DNA of 64,000 bases from an uncultured Mediterranea sp. (lineage in GTDB: Bacteria > Bacteroidota > Bacteroidia > Bacteroidales > Bacteroidaceae), in contig CAMACX010000002.1 in assembly GCA_945831575.1 (NCBI GenBank), positions 1 through 64,000 on the forward strand. Reading direction: 5' to 3'. Positions 51,558-63,018 of this stretch are shown piece after piece (the first letter of the stretch is position 1; every line of letters starts with the position of its first letter). Below the pieces are notes generated by a model, which was not told where the DNA came from, did no database searches, and worked only from the letters and a program-made list of their open reading frames with translations. The translations under genes and the position numbers were made by a program.

Positions 51558-52109
51558 TCAGTTTTTGCGCATACTTGGGGTGTAGTGATAGACCTCACGG
51601 TAGAGGGTCTGCTTCACCTCCTCGAAGGCCTCTTCTTCGCGCAATGCACCCCAAGCCATGAGGTGCATGGGCAGTAAGCCGTCACCCTCTCTGTAGGGAG
51701 GCTGCAGGTAGGGGCTCTGCCACAGCTGGAAGCCGTGGCGCCGGTAGAAACCGATGCGTCGGCGGGCCATCTCCTCCGTGGGTTCTTCCACCTCCAGGAC
51801 GATGGGGCGCTGGAGCTGCGCCTGCAATAACTGGAGAAGGCGTCCGCCGTAACCGCCGTTGCGTGCATCAGGCGATATGGCCAGATGCTCTATGTAGCAG
51901 AAGTGGCCGAAGTCCCAGTGGGTCACCAGGCCTACGGGGTGACCATCCTCCAGAATCACCTGGTTGTGAAACGCCTCTACCTCATCGGTATAGCGCTTCC
52001 ACTCCGTCAGCGGGCGATACTCTTCGGCAGGAAAGGAGAGGGTGAGCAACTGTTCTACAAAGGGGTAATAGGGAGACTCGCTGTTATTTAGTCGTTGGAT
52101 TGCTATCAT
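51558..52109 (-). CDS. GNAT family N-acetyltransferase
   Basis: The 183-residue protein has the GNAT core: motif A with HLAISPDARNGGYGGRLLQLL (about 70-90, the G-G-Y-G-G acetyl-CoA loop) and motif B with RRIGFYRRHGFQLW (about 118-131). The acceptor substrate is unknown. It stands alone between the coiled-coil/zapA promoter and the M64 peptidase terminator. Confidence 0.85.
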   Translation of the reverse strand: MIAIQRLNNSESPYYPFVEQLLTLSFPAEEYRPLTEWKRYTDEVEAFHNQVILEDGHPVGLVTHWDFGHFCYIEHLAISPDARNGGYGGRLLQLLQAQLQRPIVLEVEEPTEEMARRRIGFYRRHGFQLWQSPYLQPPYREGDGLLPMHLMAWGALREEEAFEEVKQTLYREVYHYTPSMRKN

Positions 52110-52131
52110 GATTACATCTTATTAACATCAA

Positions 52132-52159
52132 AGGCCAAGTATGTTTAGATACTTGGCCT
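52132..52159 (-). terminator. Hairpin terminator after the M64 peptidase
   Basis: AGGCCAAGTAT (52132-52142) pairs perfectly with ATACTTGGCCT (52149-52159), loop 6 nt. The T tail on the minus strand is short (TTTGATGTT). Confidence 0.75.
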
Positions 52160-52184
52160 CTTATCTAAAATTACTTTTCTAGGG

Positions 52185-53462
52185 TTATTCGGTATAGAAT
52201 TCAATCAGTCGGCGCAGGGCACGTTGGCACACGGGGCAGAACTCGGGATTCTCGTTGGTGCGCATACGGCAGTTGAAAGCAGGCCGGTAGATGCCCTTAG
52301 AGGAGTAACCGCCTCCTTCATAGACACCGACTGGGTACTTCTCCTTCTGAGCGACTGGTGTGGGGTTGGGAGTGCCCTGGGGGAGCATGTCCTTCCATTT
52401 GGAATCGAAGTTGACCTGTGTGGTGATGTTCTGTTCCCAAGGTTCTACGTCGAGGGGGTAGCTGTCGGTCATCACATCGTCATCGTAGAAGTACTCGTCA
52501 CCAAGTCCGCCGAAGCTGTGGCCAAACTCATGCACCACCACAGGACGGAACATGGGATGATGGGCCGTGGTGAGGGTGTAGGAGTTGTAGATACCGCCGC
52601 CACCATACTCGTCGGTATTGGCCAGGATGATGATGTGCTCGTAGTCGATACCGGCCAGGGCATCATGGATGGACTTGACCTGCAGGGTGGTGAGGTAGCG
52701 GTCGGAGTAGAAGGTGCTGAAGTGGGAACCGAAAGCGGTCTGCTTCCATTCGCCCAGACGGGGCACGCTCACGCCCGAGTCGAGTGAGGGGGAGGCTACG
52801 GCTACGATGTTGAACCGGCTCTTCATGCTCTTGAAGGGCTCGTGGTCGAAGAGCGCGTCGCAGGCTATCTGGGCATCCTTATAGAAAAGCTCCATCTCCT
52901 GCTCCGTATAGCCCTCAGCGCAGATGGCCACATCCACACAGCGCTCCGGGTCTCCGCTCTTGAGCAGGTATTTATGCGGCGTGATGCGTTGCCCCATGGC
53001 GTGAATCAGGATGTCTTTAGGATCTACGCGATGGGTCATGGCGCTCATCACCTGGTGGCGTGAGTTGAGCAGGCTCACCTTGACGCGCACGGGTTGCTTG
53101 GGGAAGGGTACGAGGAAGGCGGCTTCAAACGACTTGCGCGTGGTCTGCGCTTCGTCGGTAGAGAGCCATTCGCTGAAGAGCGAAGAGAAGGAAGTGCGGT
53201 AGATTACCTGGCCGGTGGCTTCGTCGCTCACCTCTACCTGGCCGTTACCCTCCAGGGGCAGTTCGCTCAGACGGTGCTTGCGTCCGGCCCATCCATCCCA
53301 CGAGGAGAGCTTGTCCAGGCTGATCTCCTGCCGGGTGACATCGCCGGTAAATAGGTAATCCATACGCAGGCTCTTCTCCTCGAAGAAGGCCTTGAATTCT
53401 TGGGCCTGGCTGCTCATGCAGAGCGCAACAAGCACGAAATGAATCAGAAAAAGACGTTTCAT
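52185..53462 (-). CDS. M64 family metallopeptidase (IgA-peptidase-M64 type)
   Basis: The 425-residue secreted protein has a signal peptide ending near SSQAQ and an N-terminal beta domain (about 20-140, probably the M64 N-terminal module). The catalytic zinc motif is HEFGHSFGGLGDEY (about 310-323), followed by conserved Tyr/Asp residues. Families of this type include immunoglobulin A peptidases, but the target here is unknown. It is a single-gene unit with its own terminator and diverges from the Lrp-like gene. Confidence 0.88.
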   Translation of the reverse strand: MKRLFLIHFVLVALCMSSQAQEFKAFFEEKSLRMDYLFTGDVTRQEISLDKLSSWDGWAGRKHRLSELPLEGNGQVEVSDEATGQVIYRTSFSSLFSEWLSTDEAQTTRKSFEAAFLVPFPKQPVRVKVSLLNSRHQVMSAMTHRVDPKDILIHAMGQRITPHKYLLKSGDPERCVDVAICAEGYTEQEMELFYKDAQIACDALFDHEPFKSMKSRFNIVAVASPSLDSGVSVPRLGEWKQTAFGSHFSTFYSDRYLTTLQVKSIHDALAGIDYEHIIILANTDEYGGGGIYNSYTLTTAHHPMFRPVVVHEFGHSFGGLGDEYFYDDDVMTDSYPLDVEPWEQNITTQVNFDSKWKDMLPQGTPNPTPVAQKEKYPVGVYEGGGYSSKGIYRPAFNCRMRTNENPEFCPVCQRALRRLIEFYTE

Positions 53463-53623
53463 AAATGTAATCTGAATAGGATATGCATATTTATAAGATG
53501 GTGCGAAGATACAACAAAAAGATGAAACTACAATTTTTTTCCAAGAAAAGTTGGAAAATGGTGATTAATTGAGGAATTTTGCTTAACTTTGCAACTGCTC
53601 TTAATTATAAAACAAGAACTATC

Positions 53624-54100
53624 ATGGGACATCAGTTGGATTCATTGGACGAACAGATATTGAAAATGATTGCGGGTAATGCCCGTATTCCTTTCCTGGA
53701 GGTGGCCAGAGCCTGCAATGTGTCGGGTGCAGCGATTCATCAGCGCATCCAGAAGCTGACGGGGCTGGGTATCCTCAAGGGGTCGGAATATGTGATTGAC
53801 CCCGAGAAGATAGGGTATGAGACGTGTGCGTATGTGGGCATCTACCTGAAGGACCCTTCGACGTTTGATGAGGTGACCCGCGCCTTGGAGTCGATTCCCG
53901 AGATTGTGGAGTGCCACTTCACGACGGGCAAGTATGACATGTTCATCAAACTCTATGCACGCAACAACCATCATCTCCTCAGCATCATCCATGATAAACT
54001 GCAGCCGCTTGGCCTGTCGCGCACGGAGACGCTTATCTCCTTCCATGAGGCCATCAAGCGGCAGATGCCTATCCTTACCAGTGAGGATGAGGAGGAATAA
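53624..54100 (+). CDS. Lrp/AsnC family transcriptional regulator
   Basis: This 158-residue regulator starts at 53624 (MGHQLDSLDEQIL); a frame open from 53579 includes the TAACTTTG -7 element at 53584-53591, so it is not used. It has an N-terminal winged HTH (EVARACNVSGAAIHQRIQKL, about 25-45) and a C-terminal RAM ligand-binding domain (about 70-145). The targets are unknown; amino-acid sensing is typical. Its end is 21 bp from the convergent folA stop. Confidence 0.9.
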   Translation: MGHQLDSLDEQILKMIAGNARIPFLEVARACNVSGAAIHQRIQKLTGLGILKGSEYVIDPEKIGYETCAYVGIYLKDPSTFDEVTRALESIPEIVECHFTTGKYDMFIKLYARNNHHLLSIIHDKLQPLGLSRTETLISFHEAIKRQMPILTSEDEEE

Positions 54101-54121
54101 TCAGCTGGGCATGGGGTGCAG

Positions 54122-54610
54122 TCAGCTGCGCCGGTAGGTCACAAAAGCATAGTCATAAGGGTGCTTCTCATCTTTGGAGTGGGGCACCCTCTCTTTTTCC
54201 ACCCATACGTTGGGATCTATCTCGGGGAAGAAGGCATCCGCCTGGGGGGCTTCGGCATCAATCTCTGTCAGGCAAAGCTCGTCGGCCAGGGGCATGGCTT
54301 GGCTGTAGAGGCTGGCTCCGCCGATGATAAAGACCTGCTCATCGGTAGTACAATGTGCCAGGGCTTCATCGAGTGAGGCAAAGCGTTCGGCTCCGGGAAA
54401 CTCCAGGGCAGGGTTGCTGCTGAGTACCACGTTGTGACGGTTGGGCAGCGCCCCTTTGGGGAGCGATTCAAAGGTGCGGCGGCCCATCAGGATGGTATGT
54501 CCCGTGGTGAGAGCTTTGAAGCGTTTCAGGTCGTTGGGGAGCCAGAAGAGCAGTTTGTTCTGGTACCCGATACCGCGTCGGCGGTCAATGGCTGCAATGA
54601 TGCTGAGCAT
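54122..54610 (-). CDS. folA: Dihydrofolate reductase
   Basis: It reduces dihydrofolate to tetrahydrofolate with NADPH. The 162-residue protein has IAAIDRRRGIGYQNKLLFWLPNDL at the N-terminus (substrate Asp27-type residue in LPNDLKRF), MGRRTFESLP (cofactor loop) and FIIGGASLYSQA. It lies downstream of thyA, separated by 223 bp of repeats. Confidence 0.95.
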   Translation of the reverse strand: MLSIIAAIDRRRGIGYQNKLLFWLPNDLKRFKALTTGHTILMGRRTFESLPKGALPNRHNVVLSSNPALEFPGAERFASLDEALAHCTTDEQVFIIGGASLYSQAMPLADELCLTEIDAEAPQADAFFPEIDPNVWVEKERVPHSKDEKHPYDYAFVTYRRS

Positions 54611-54618
54611 TTGGAGGA

Positions 54619-54827
54619 TTAGTGATTAATGATTAGTGATTATTTCGGGGATAAGGGATTAGGAACCACAGATTTCACTGATGGGGACTGATTTTCACTG
54701 ATTTGCTTTTTTTGTGCGCGAGGGTAAACGCCCCCCCCCTGTTCTATCTGCGTTTCATCAGTAATAATCTGTGAAAATCTGTGGTTACAGCTCGTAGCTA
54801 TTACTTGTAGCTCGTAGCTTGTAGCTA
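54619..54827. repeat. Three stacked repeat types in the folA-thyA gap
   Basis: A heptamer array TTAGTGATTAATGATTAGTGATTA (54619-54642, also at 25152-25175 inverted); AACCACAGATTT (54664-54675) as inverted partner of AAATCTGTGGTT (54775-54786), with imperfect extension; and a CTCGTAGCT/CTTGTAGCT array (54788-54827) shared with the argH leader. A C9 tract sits at 54731-54739. No coding is visible. Confidence 0.85.
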
Positions 54828-54833
54828 AAATAA

Positions 54834-55628
54834 CTATACCGAAACCTTGCCCGCGATGTGGGGGTGGGGATTGTAGTTCAGCAGCTCAAAGTCTTCGTAC
54901 TTGAAGTCAAAGATGCTTTTCACCTCGGGGTTGATTCTCATCTCGGGCAGGGGACGTGGCTCACGGGTCAGTTGCAGCTTCACCTGCTCCAGGTGGTTGA
55001 GGTAGATGTGTGCATCGCCTAGGGTGTGGATGAAGTCACCGGCCTTCAGCCCTGTGACTTGCGCCATCATCTGAAGCAAGAGGGCATAGGAGGCGATGTT
55101 GAAGGGTACGCCGAGGAAGATGTCGGCACTCCGCTGGTAGAGCTGAAGGCTCAACCGCCCGTTGGCTACATAAAACTGGAAGAAGGCGTGGCAGGGAGGC
55201 AGGTTCATGCGGTCAAGGTCGGCCACATTCCAGGCACTTACGATGATGCGACGCGAGTCGGGGTTGTGCTTGATGGTCTCTACCGCTTCGCTGATTTGGT
55301 CGATGAAGCCTCCATCGTAGGTGGGCCACGAGCGCCATTGGTAGCCGTAGATGTGACCCAGGTCACCGTTGGCATCAGCCCATTCATTCCATATCCTCAC
55401 CCCATGCTCCTGAAGGTACTTCACGTTGGTGTCTCCCTGAAGGAACCAGAGCAACTCGTAGATGATGGACTTCAGGTGCAGCTTCTTCGTGGTGAGGCAG
55501 GGGAAACCCTCCTCCAGGTTGAAGCGCATCTGGTGGCCGAACACGCTGATGGTGCCCGTGCCTGTGCGGTCGCTCTTCTCACACCCTTCAGCAAGTACTC
55601 GGTTCAGCAGGTCAAGATATTGTTTCAT
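54834..55628 (-). CDS. thyA: Thymidylate synthase
   Basis: It methylates dUMP to dTMP with methylene-tetrahydrofolate, producing dihydrofolate that the downstream folA product recycles. The 264-residue protein has Cys146 in the active-site [12 protein letters not shown] and the folate-site sequences [11 protein letters not shown] and [10 protein letters not shown]. The length is normal for the ThyA type. The gene starts 93 bp after the transporter stop in the same orientation. Confidence 0.96.
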   Translation of the reverse strand: MKQYLDLLNRVLAEGCEKSDRTGTGTISVFGHQMRFNLEEGFPCLTTKKLHLKSIIYELLWFLQGDTNVKYLQEHGVRIWNEWADANGDLGHIYGYQWRSWPTYDGGFIDQISEAVETIKHNPDSRRIIVSAWNVADLDRMNLPPCHAFFQFYVANGRLSLQLYQRSADIFLGVPFNIASYALLLQMMAQVTGLKAGDFIHTLGDAHIYLNHLEQVKLQLTREPRPLPEMRINPEVKSIFDFKYEDFELLNYNPHPHIAGKVSV

Positions 55629-55635
55629 TTGTTTA

Positions 55636-55713
55636 GGAGGTAAATGGAGGTAAATGAAGATATGGGGAGGTAAAGGGGGTATCTCCCTTTATCTCCCTTT
55701 ATCTCCTTATATC
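55636..55713. repeat. 10-bp tandem repeats with inverted counterpart
   Basis: GGAGGTAAAT twice (55636-55655), GAAGATATGG and GGAGGTAAAG (55656-55675), then TATCTCCCTT twice and TATCTCCTTA (55680-55709). The two halves are inverted versions of each other, giving an imperfect hairpin in the gap between the transporter and thyA. Confidence 0.8.
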
Positions 55714-55720
55714 AAAAACA

Positions 55721-57382
55721 TTAATACATGGTGAGTAGAATCATCTGTCCGGCTAGGATGCGCAGGAACATGGTGAGCGGATAGACGGTGGAGTAACCTA
55801 CGGCAGGGGCATCGTTGCCTGCTGTCTGGTTGCTGTAGGCCAATGCGGGTGGGTCGGTGTTACTACCGGCAATCAGACCCATCAGGGTGAAGTAGTTGAT
55901 CTTGCAGTACCAGCGGGCTATCAGGCCGATAATGAGCAGGGGAATGACGGTAATCAGGAAGCCGTAACCTACATAGAGCAGACCGCTACCCTCGACCACT
56001 GTCTGAACGAAGTGTTCACCTGCCTCAATGCCGACGCTGGCCAGGAAAAGCACGATACCTATCTCGCGCAGCATCAGGTTGGCACTCATCGTGGTGTAGG
56101 TCACCAGATGGAGCTTGTAGCCGAAGCGGCCAATCAGGATGGCCACCACCAGCGGACCTCCAGCCAGACCTAGCTTCACCGGTGTGGGCATGCCCGGGAT
56201 GGCGAAGGGTAAGCTGCCAAAGAGAATGCCCAGGAAGATACCTACAAAGATGGTGACGATGTTGGGCGTGTCGAGGCGCTTCAGTTGGTTGCCCAGTACG
56301 TTGGACACGCGATCTACTGCATCTTGCTGACCAACCACCATCACGCGGTCACCTACCTGGAGTGTCAGGTTGGGATCGGCAAACAGGTCCATACCCGAAC
56401 GGTTGACGCGGGTGACGTTCACACCATACATGCTGCGGAAGTGCATGTCGCCCAGCTTCTTGCCGTTGACTTCCGACTTCGTGATCAGGATGCGTCTCGA
56501 TACCATCGGCATGTCCTGTTGTTCCCAATCGACGTGAATTTCACGGCCAATGAAGGCGGTTACTGCCGGTGCATCCTCTTCGCTGCAGACGATGAAGAGC
56601 TGGTCGCCGATGTTGAAGGTAGTCTCGTGATTGGGGATGCTGACGTGCCCCTCGTGACGGATGCGGGAGCAGACAAACGGACGACCCAGGAACTCCTTCA
56701 CCTTGATGAGCGTCTTACCCGAGATGGACTCGTTGCGCACCTCCAGATGCAGGATGTGGGGCTTGTGCTTGTTGCCGCTCTCCTTGGCGTGCAGCTCCTC
56801 CTCCTCTTTCTTGAAGTTGACGCGGCAGATGTAGCGCACGGCGATGATGGAGCCGATGATGCCCACTACGCCGAGCGGATAGGCACAGGCGTAACCCAGG
56901 GCAATCGGGTCGCCCGTATAGTTGAGCTGGTTCAGCGCTTCATTGGCTGCACCAAGACCCGGGGTGTTGGTCACGGCACCGTAGAGGATACCCACGATCA
57001 TGGGCAGGGGTATCGTGCCATCAGCATAGTAGATGATGAGTGCTGTGGCAATGTTGAGCACCACAATGCCAAAGGCCAGTCCGTTGAGCGTCATACCTCC
57101 TTTCTTGAAGGAGGTGAAGAACGACGGACCCACCTGCAGACCGATGCAGAAGACGAACAGTATCAGTCCGAACTCGCGGATAAAATGAAGAATGTGCGTA
57201 TCGCCCGTAAATCCGAAGTGACCCATCAGGATGCCCATGAAGAGCACGAAGGTCACTCCCAACGACACGCCGAAAATCTTAATTTTGCCCAGCAGCACGC
57301 CTACCGAGATGACGAAGGCATAGAGCGCTACGATGTGGGCCACAGACGAAGAGTCCCAAAGAAGTGTTTGTAACCAATCCAT
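55721..57382 (-). CDS. AspT/YidE-type putative transporter with TrkA-C domains
   Basis: The 553-residue inner-membrane protein has about ten hydrophobic segments in two halves around a central soluble region (about 200-370) with two TrkA_C-like domains ([17 protein letters not shown] and [20 protein letters not shown]). This is the layout of the aspartate:alanine antiporter/YidE family. The substrate is unknown; dicarboxylate or amino-acid exchange is typical. Its promoter lies at 57425-57455. It diverges from mutA. Confidence 0.88.
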   Translation of the reverse strand: MDWLQTLLWDSSSVAHIVALYAFVISVGVLLGKIKIFGVSLGVTFVLFMGILMGHFGFTGDTHILHFIREFGLILFVFCIGLQVGPSFFTSFKKGGMTLNGLAFGIVVLNIATALIIYYADGTIPLPMIVGILYGAVTNTPGLGAANEALNQLNYTGDPIALGYACAYPLGVVGIIGSIIAVRYICRVNFKKEEEELHAKESGNKHKPHILHLEVRNESISGKTLIKVKEFLGRPFVCSRIRHEGHVSIPNHETTFNIGDQLFIVCSEEDAPAVTAFIGREIHVDWEQQDMPMVSRRILITKSEVNGKKLGDMHFRSMYGVNVTRVNRSGMDLFADPNLTLQVGDRVMVVGQQDAVDRVSNVLGNQLKRLDTPNIVTIFVGIFLGILFGSLPFAIPGMPTPVKLGLAGGPLVVAILIGRFGYKLHLVTYTTMSANLMLREIGIVLFLASVGIEAGEHFVQTVVEGSGLLYVGYGFLITVIPLLIIGLIARWYCKINYFTLMGLIAGSNTDPPALAYSNQTAGNDAPAVGYSTVYPLTMFLRILAGQMILLTMY

Positions 57383-57424
57383 ATTACTACAATTATAATG
57401 TTTAGTTATACTCTAAAACGCCTG

Positions 57425-57455
57425 CAAAGGTACGGATTATGCCGCATGTAAGCAA
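57425..57455 (-). promoter_or_regulatory. Promoter of the AspT-type transporter
   Basis: TTG (57455-57453), 20 bp, TACCTTTG (57432-57425) on the minus strand. The start codon is 43 bp downstream. The opposite strand has a TATATTTG at 57506-57513 that may serve mutA, with an imperfect -33. Confidence 0.6.
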
Positions 57456-57582
57456 GATGTACTAATAAAAATATCTAAATTCATTTTTGATTCATACATT
57501 ATTTATATATTTGCATGTCCCTAAGCAGAAGGTGACAGAAAGCGTATTTAAACATTACACTTTTTTTAATTTTAGATAAACT

Positions 57583-59481
57583 ATGGCAGACAAAAAAGAA
57601 AAACTCTTCTCCGACTTTCAACCCGTGTCCACCGAAAAGTGGATGGAGAAAGTAACGGCCGACCTCAAGGGCGCTGATTATGAGAAGAAACTTGTTTGGA
57701 AAACAAACGAAGGTTTTAAAGTGAAACCCTTCTACCGCATGGAGGACCTCGAAGGACTGAAGACCACCGAGGCGCTTCCGGGTGAGTTCCCCTACCTGCG
57801 TGGTACGAAGAAGGATGGTAATGCCTGGCTCGTGCGCCAGGAAATCCGCGTGGAGTGTCCCGCTGAGGCCAACGCCAAAGCCAAGGATATCCTGAACAAG
57901 GGTGTTGACGCGTTGTCCTTCCACCTCAAAGCCAAAGACTTGAGCGAAGCCTATATCGAGACGTTGCTCGATGGCATCTGTGCCGAGTGCGTGGAGCTGA
58001 ACTTCGGCACGTGCCAGGGACATGTGGTGGAGCTGGCCAACCTGTTGGTGGCTTACTTCAAGCGTCACGACTACGACCTGACCAAACTGCGTGGCTCGAT
58101 TGGCTACGACTATATCGGCAAGATGCTCACCCGTGGCAAGGAGAAGGGCGACCTGGTGGCTACTGCCAAGGCGCTCATTGGGGCTACGGCCGAGCTGCCC
58201 AAGTACCGCGTGATCAACGTCAATGCCCTCTCGCTCAATAATGCCGGTGCCTACATCTACCAGGAGCTGGGATATGCGCTGGCTTGGGGTAATGAATACC
58301 TGCAGCAACTCACCGAGGCAGGACTTCCCGCTGCCCTCGTGGCCAAGAAGATTAAGTTCAACTTCGGTATCAGCAGCAACTACTTCCTGGAAATCGCCAA
58401 GTTCCGCGCTGCCCGTATGTTGTGGGCCAACATCGTGGCTACCTATCAGCCTCAATGCCTGCGCGATTGCCCCAACAAGGGTGCCAACGGCGAATGCCGC
58501 TGTGCCGCCAAGATGCAGATACATGCCGAGACCTCGACGTTCAACCTCACTCTCTTTGATGCCTACGTCAACCTGCTCCGTACGCAAACCGAAGCGATGA
58601 GTGCTGCCTTGGCCGGTGTGGATTCGATGACCGTAGTGCCTTTCGACAAGGCCTATCAGACGCCCGATGAGTTCAGCGAGCGTCTGGCGCGCAACCAGCA
58701 GCTGCTGCTCAAGGAGGAGTCACACTTCGACAAGGTGGTGGACCCTGCTGCCGGTTCGTACTACATCGAGAACCTCACGGTGAGCATCGCCGACCAGGCT
58801 TGGAAGCTCTTCCTTGCCGTAGAGGAGGAGGGTGGCATGTATGCTGCCGTCAAGGCCGGTAAGGTGCAGGATGCGGTCAACGAGAGCAATGTGGCCCGTC
58901 ATGCTGCCGTGGCCAAGCGCAAGGAGATCCTGCTCGGCACCAACCAGTATCCCAACTTCACGGAGAAGGCCGACGGCAAGCAACCCGTGGAAGCTGCCTG
59001 CTGCTGTGGCGACAAGGAGCACACCTGCGAGAAGGATACCAAGACGCTCGACTTCAGCCGTGCAGCCAGCGAGTTTGAGGCCCTTCGCCTCGAAACGGAG
59101 CAGAGCGGCAAGCGCCCCAAGGCCTTCATGCTCACCATCGGCAATCTGGCCATGCGTCAAGCCCGTGCACAGTTCTCGTGCAACTTCCTGGCTTGTGCCG
59201 GTTATGAGGTGGTCGATAACTTGGGCTTTGCTACGGTAGAAGAGGGTATCGAGGCTGCTCTGGCCGCCAAGGCCGACATCGTGGTGCTCTGCTCGAGCGA
59301 TGATGAGTATGCCGAGTATGCCATCCCTGCCTTCCAGCAACTGGACGGTAGGGCCATGTTCGTGGTGGCTGGTGCGCCTGCTTGCATGCCCGAGCTGCAA
59401 GCCGCAGGCATCGAAAACTTCATCCATGTTCGCGTCAACGTCCTGGATACCCTGAAAGCATACAATAAGATCTTATTATAA
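57583..59481 (+). CDS. mutA: Methylmalonyl-CoA mutase small subunit
   Basis: It is the smaller subunit of the B12-dependent mutase that links succinyl-CoA and methylmalonyl-CoA for propionate production. The 632-residue protein has the mutase barrel (about 100-420) and a C-terminal cobalamin-like domain without the B12 His motif, as expected for the inactive subunit. Two Cys-rich patches are unusual: [16 protein letters not shown] (about 293-308), and [13 protein letters not shown] (about 473-485) in the linker. Their role is unknown. mutB follows 11 bp later, so they are co-translated. Confidence 0.93.
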   Translation: MADKKEKLFSDFQPVSTEKWMEKVTADLKGADYEKKLVWKTNEGFKVKPFYRMEDLEGLKTTEALPGEFPYLRGTKKDGNAWLVRQEIRVECPAEANAKAKDILNKGVDALSFHLKAKDLSEAYIETLLDGICAECVELNFGTCQGHVVELANLLVAYFKRHDYDLTKLRGSIGYDYIGKMLTRGKEKGDLVATAKALIGATAELPKYRVINVNALSLNNAGAYIYQELGYALAWGNEYLQQLTEAGLPAALVAKKIKFNFGISSNYFLEIAKFRAARMLWANIVATYQPQCLRDCPNKGANGECRCAAKMQIHAETSTFNLTLFDAYVNLLRTQTEAMSAALAGVDSMTVVPFDKAYQTPDEFSERLARNQQLLLKEESHFDKVVDPAAGSYYIENLTVSIADQAWKLFLAVEEEGGMYAAVKAGKVQDAVNESNVARHAAVAKRKEILLGTNQYPNFTEKADGKQPVEAACCCGDKEHTCEKDTKTLDFSRAASEFEALRLETEQSGKRPKAFMLTIGNLAMRQARAQFSCNFLACAGYEVVDNLGFATVEEGIEAALAAKADIVVLCSSDDEYAEYAIPAFQQLDGRAMFVVAGAPACMPELQAAGIENFIHVRVNVLDTLKAYNKILL

Positions 59482-59492
59482 TTGTAGAAACC

Positions 59493-61640
<2,148 letters not shown>

Positions 61641-61687
61641 ATTCCTGCTGTGGCGGCTTTCATCTGCCGCTGTGGGCTAAGCATATT

Positions 61688-61722
61688 AGTCACCCCGGGC
61701 TTCGGCTTGGGGTGACTTTTTT
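61688..61722 (+). terminator. Rho-independent terminator after mutB
   Basis: AGTCACCCC (61688-61696) and GGGGTGACT (61709-61717) form the outer stem; GGGC-TTCG-GCTT continues it to a UUCG tetraloop. It is followed by TTTTT to 61722, a textbook terminator. Confidence 0.95.
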
Positions 61723-61753
61723 CTATGTGTATTCGTATAAAAATGAATTTTTC

Positions 61754-61785
61754 TTTTGTATTTCGCTCAGCTTGCACTATCTTTG
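61754..61785 (+). promoter_or_regulatory. Promoter of the DUF4494 operon inside a dispersed repeat
   Basis: TTTTG (61754-61758), 19 bp, TATCTTTG (61778-61785). The spacer TATTTCGCTCAGCTTGCAC differs from that of the 48469-48500 promoter at only three bases. The start codon at 61860 is 75 bp downstream. Confidence 0.85.
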
Positions 61786-61859
61786 CCGTATGATTTTATA
61801 AACTTTCGGGGCATAGGCCCTGAGTGATTATTATACCTTATTTATATATAGAACGTATT

Positions 61860-62327
61860 ATGGCAATGCATACATGGTTTGAATGTAAAATCCGTTACGA
61901 GAAGACGATGGAGAACGGAATGGTGAAAAAGGTCAATGAGCCTTATCTGGTTGATGCCTTGAGCTTTACTGAGGCTGAGGCCCGTATCATCGAGGAGATT
62001 ACTCCCTTCGTAACGGGTGAGTTTACGGTGAGCGACATCAAGCGCGCTAACTATAGCGAGCTTTTCCCCTCTGAGGAGGAGGCTGCTGACAAGTGGTTCA
62101 AGTGCAAACTGGTCTTCATCATGCTCGACGAGAAGAGTGGAGCGGAGAAGAAGACCTCTACGCAGGTGCTGGTGCAAGCTGCCGACCTGCGCGATGCGGT
62201 GAAGAAACTCGATGAGGGGATGAAGGGTACCATGGCTGATTACCAGATTGCTATGGTGAGCGAGACGGCCATCATGGATGTCTATCCCTTCCATGCCGAA
62301 GGCGAATTGCAGAAGGAGGAGAAATAA
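61860..62327 (+). CDS. DUF4494 family protein
   Basis: The 155-residue Bacteroidetes protein starts at 61860 (MAMHTWFECKIRYEK); a longer frame from 61824 adds 12 hydrophobic residues and lies within the leader. It is soluble, acidic to neutral, with two similar segments (MHTWFECKIRYEKTMENG near residue 2, and KWFKCKLVFIMLDEKSGA near 78), suggesting an internal duplication. The function is not known. The stop abuts the next gene, so it is translationally coupled to the YggS-type gene. It is the first gene of a three-gene unit. Confidence 0.85.
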   Translation: MAMHTWFECKIRYEKTMENGMVKKVNEPYLVDALSFTEAEARIIEEITPFVTGEFTVSDIKRANYSELFPSEEEAADKWFKCKLVFIMLDEKSGAEKKTSTQVLVQAADLRDAVKKLDEGMKGTMADYQIAMVSETAIMDVYPFHAEGELQKEEK

Positions 62328-62330
62328 GTG

Positions 62331-62996
62331 ATGATTGCTCAACGCATCCATACCTTGACAAGCGAGCTGCCCGAGGGCGTACGTCTTGTGGCTGTCTCCA
62401 AGTTTCACCCGGTGGAAGCCATTGCCGAAGCTTATGCTGCCGGTCAGCGCATCTTTGGCGAGAGCCGTGTACAGGAGTTGCAGGCGAAGCATGAGCAGCT
62501 GCCCAAGGACATCGAGTGGCACTTCATCGGCCATCTGCAGACCAACAAGGTGAAGTATATCGTGCCCTACGTGTCGCTGATCCATGGCATCGACTCCTTC
62601 CGCCTCCTGACGGAGGTCGATAAGCAAGCCGAGCGGGTGGGGCGCAGCGTGGGTTGCCTGCTGCAGATGCACATCGCCCGTGAGGAGACCAAGTTTGGTT
62701 TCAGCTTCGACGAGTGCCGCGAGATGCTACAGGCAGGTGAGTGGAGCAAGTTGCAGCATGTGCGCCTCTGCGGATTGATGGGCATGGCCACCAATACGGA
62801 CAATATGCAGCAGGTGGAGGAGGAGTTTCGCTCGCTTGCCGCATTCTTCCGTGAGGTGAAGGCCGGGTGGTTTGCCTCCGATGAGGACTTCCGCGAGCTC
62901 TCCATGGGCATGACGCACGACTATCCGCAAGCCATTGCAGCAGGTAGTACGCTCATCCGCGTGGGGACCTACATCTTTGGAGAACGAAATTATTAA
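62331..62996 (+). CDS. YggS/PLPBP family pyridoxal phosphate-binding protein
   Basis: This 221-residue PLP homeostasis protein binds pyridoxal 5'-phosphate and buffers vitamin B6. The Schiff-base lysine is in VAVSKFHP (about residue 24), with GESRVQEL and the phosphate-site SMGMTHDYPQAI at the C-terminus, all typical. A GTG at 62328 directly before the ATG could also serve. It is 3 bp from the DUF4494 stop and 22 bp before the next gene. Confidence 0.92.
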   Translation: MIAQRIHTLTSELPEGVRLVAVSKFHPVEAIAEAYAAGQRIFGESRVQELQAKHEQLPKDIEWHFIGHLQTNKVKYIVPYVSLIHGIDSFRLLTEVDKQAERVGRSVGCLLQMHIAREETKFGFSFDECREMLQAGEWSKLQHVRLCGLMGMATNTDNMQQVEEEFRSLAAFFREVKAGWFASDEDFRELSMGMTHDYPQAIAAGSTLIRVGTYIFGERNY

Positions 62997-63018
62997 CATA
63001 CTAAAATCATATACCACT

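Noticed and set aside
61688-61697. AGTCACCCCG match to the tRNA-Pro 3' end, as a possible attachment site
   Set aside because: Ten bases are too few, the sequence is needed for the terminator stem, and no integrase is near.
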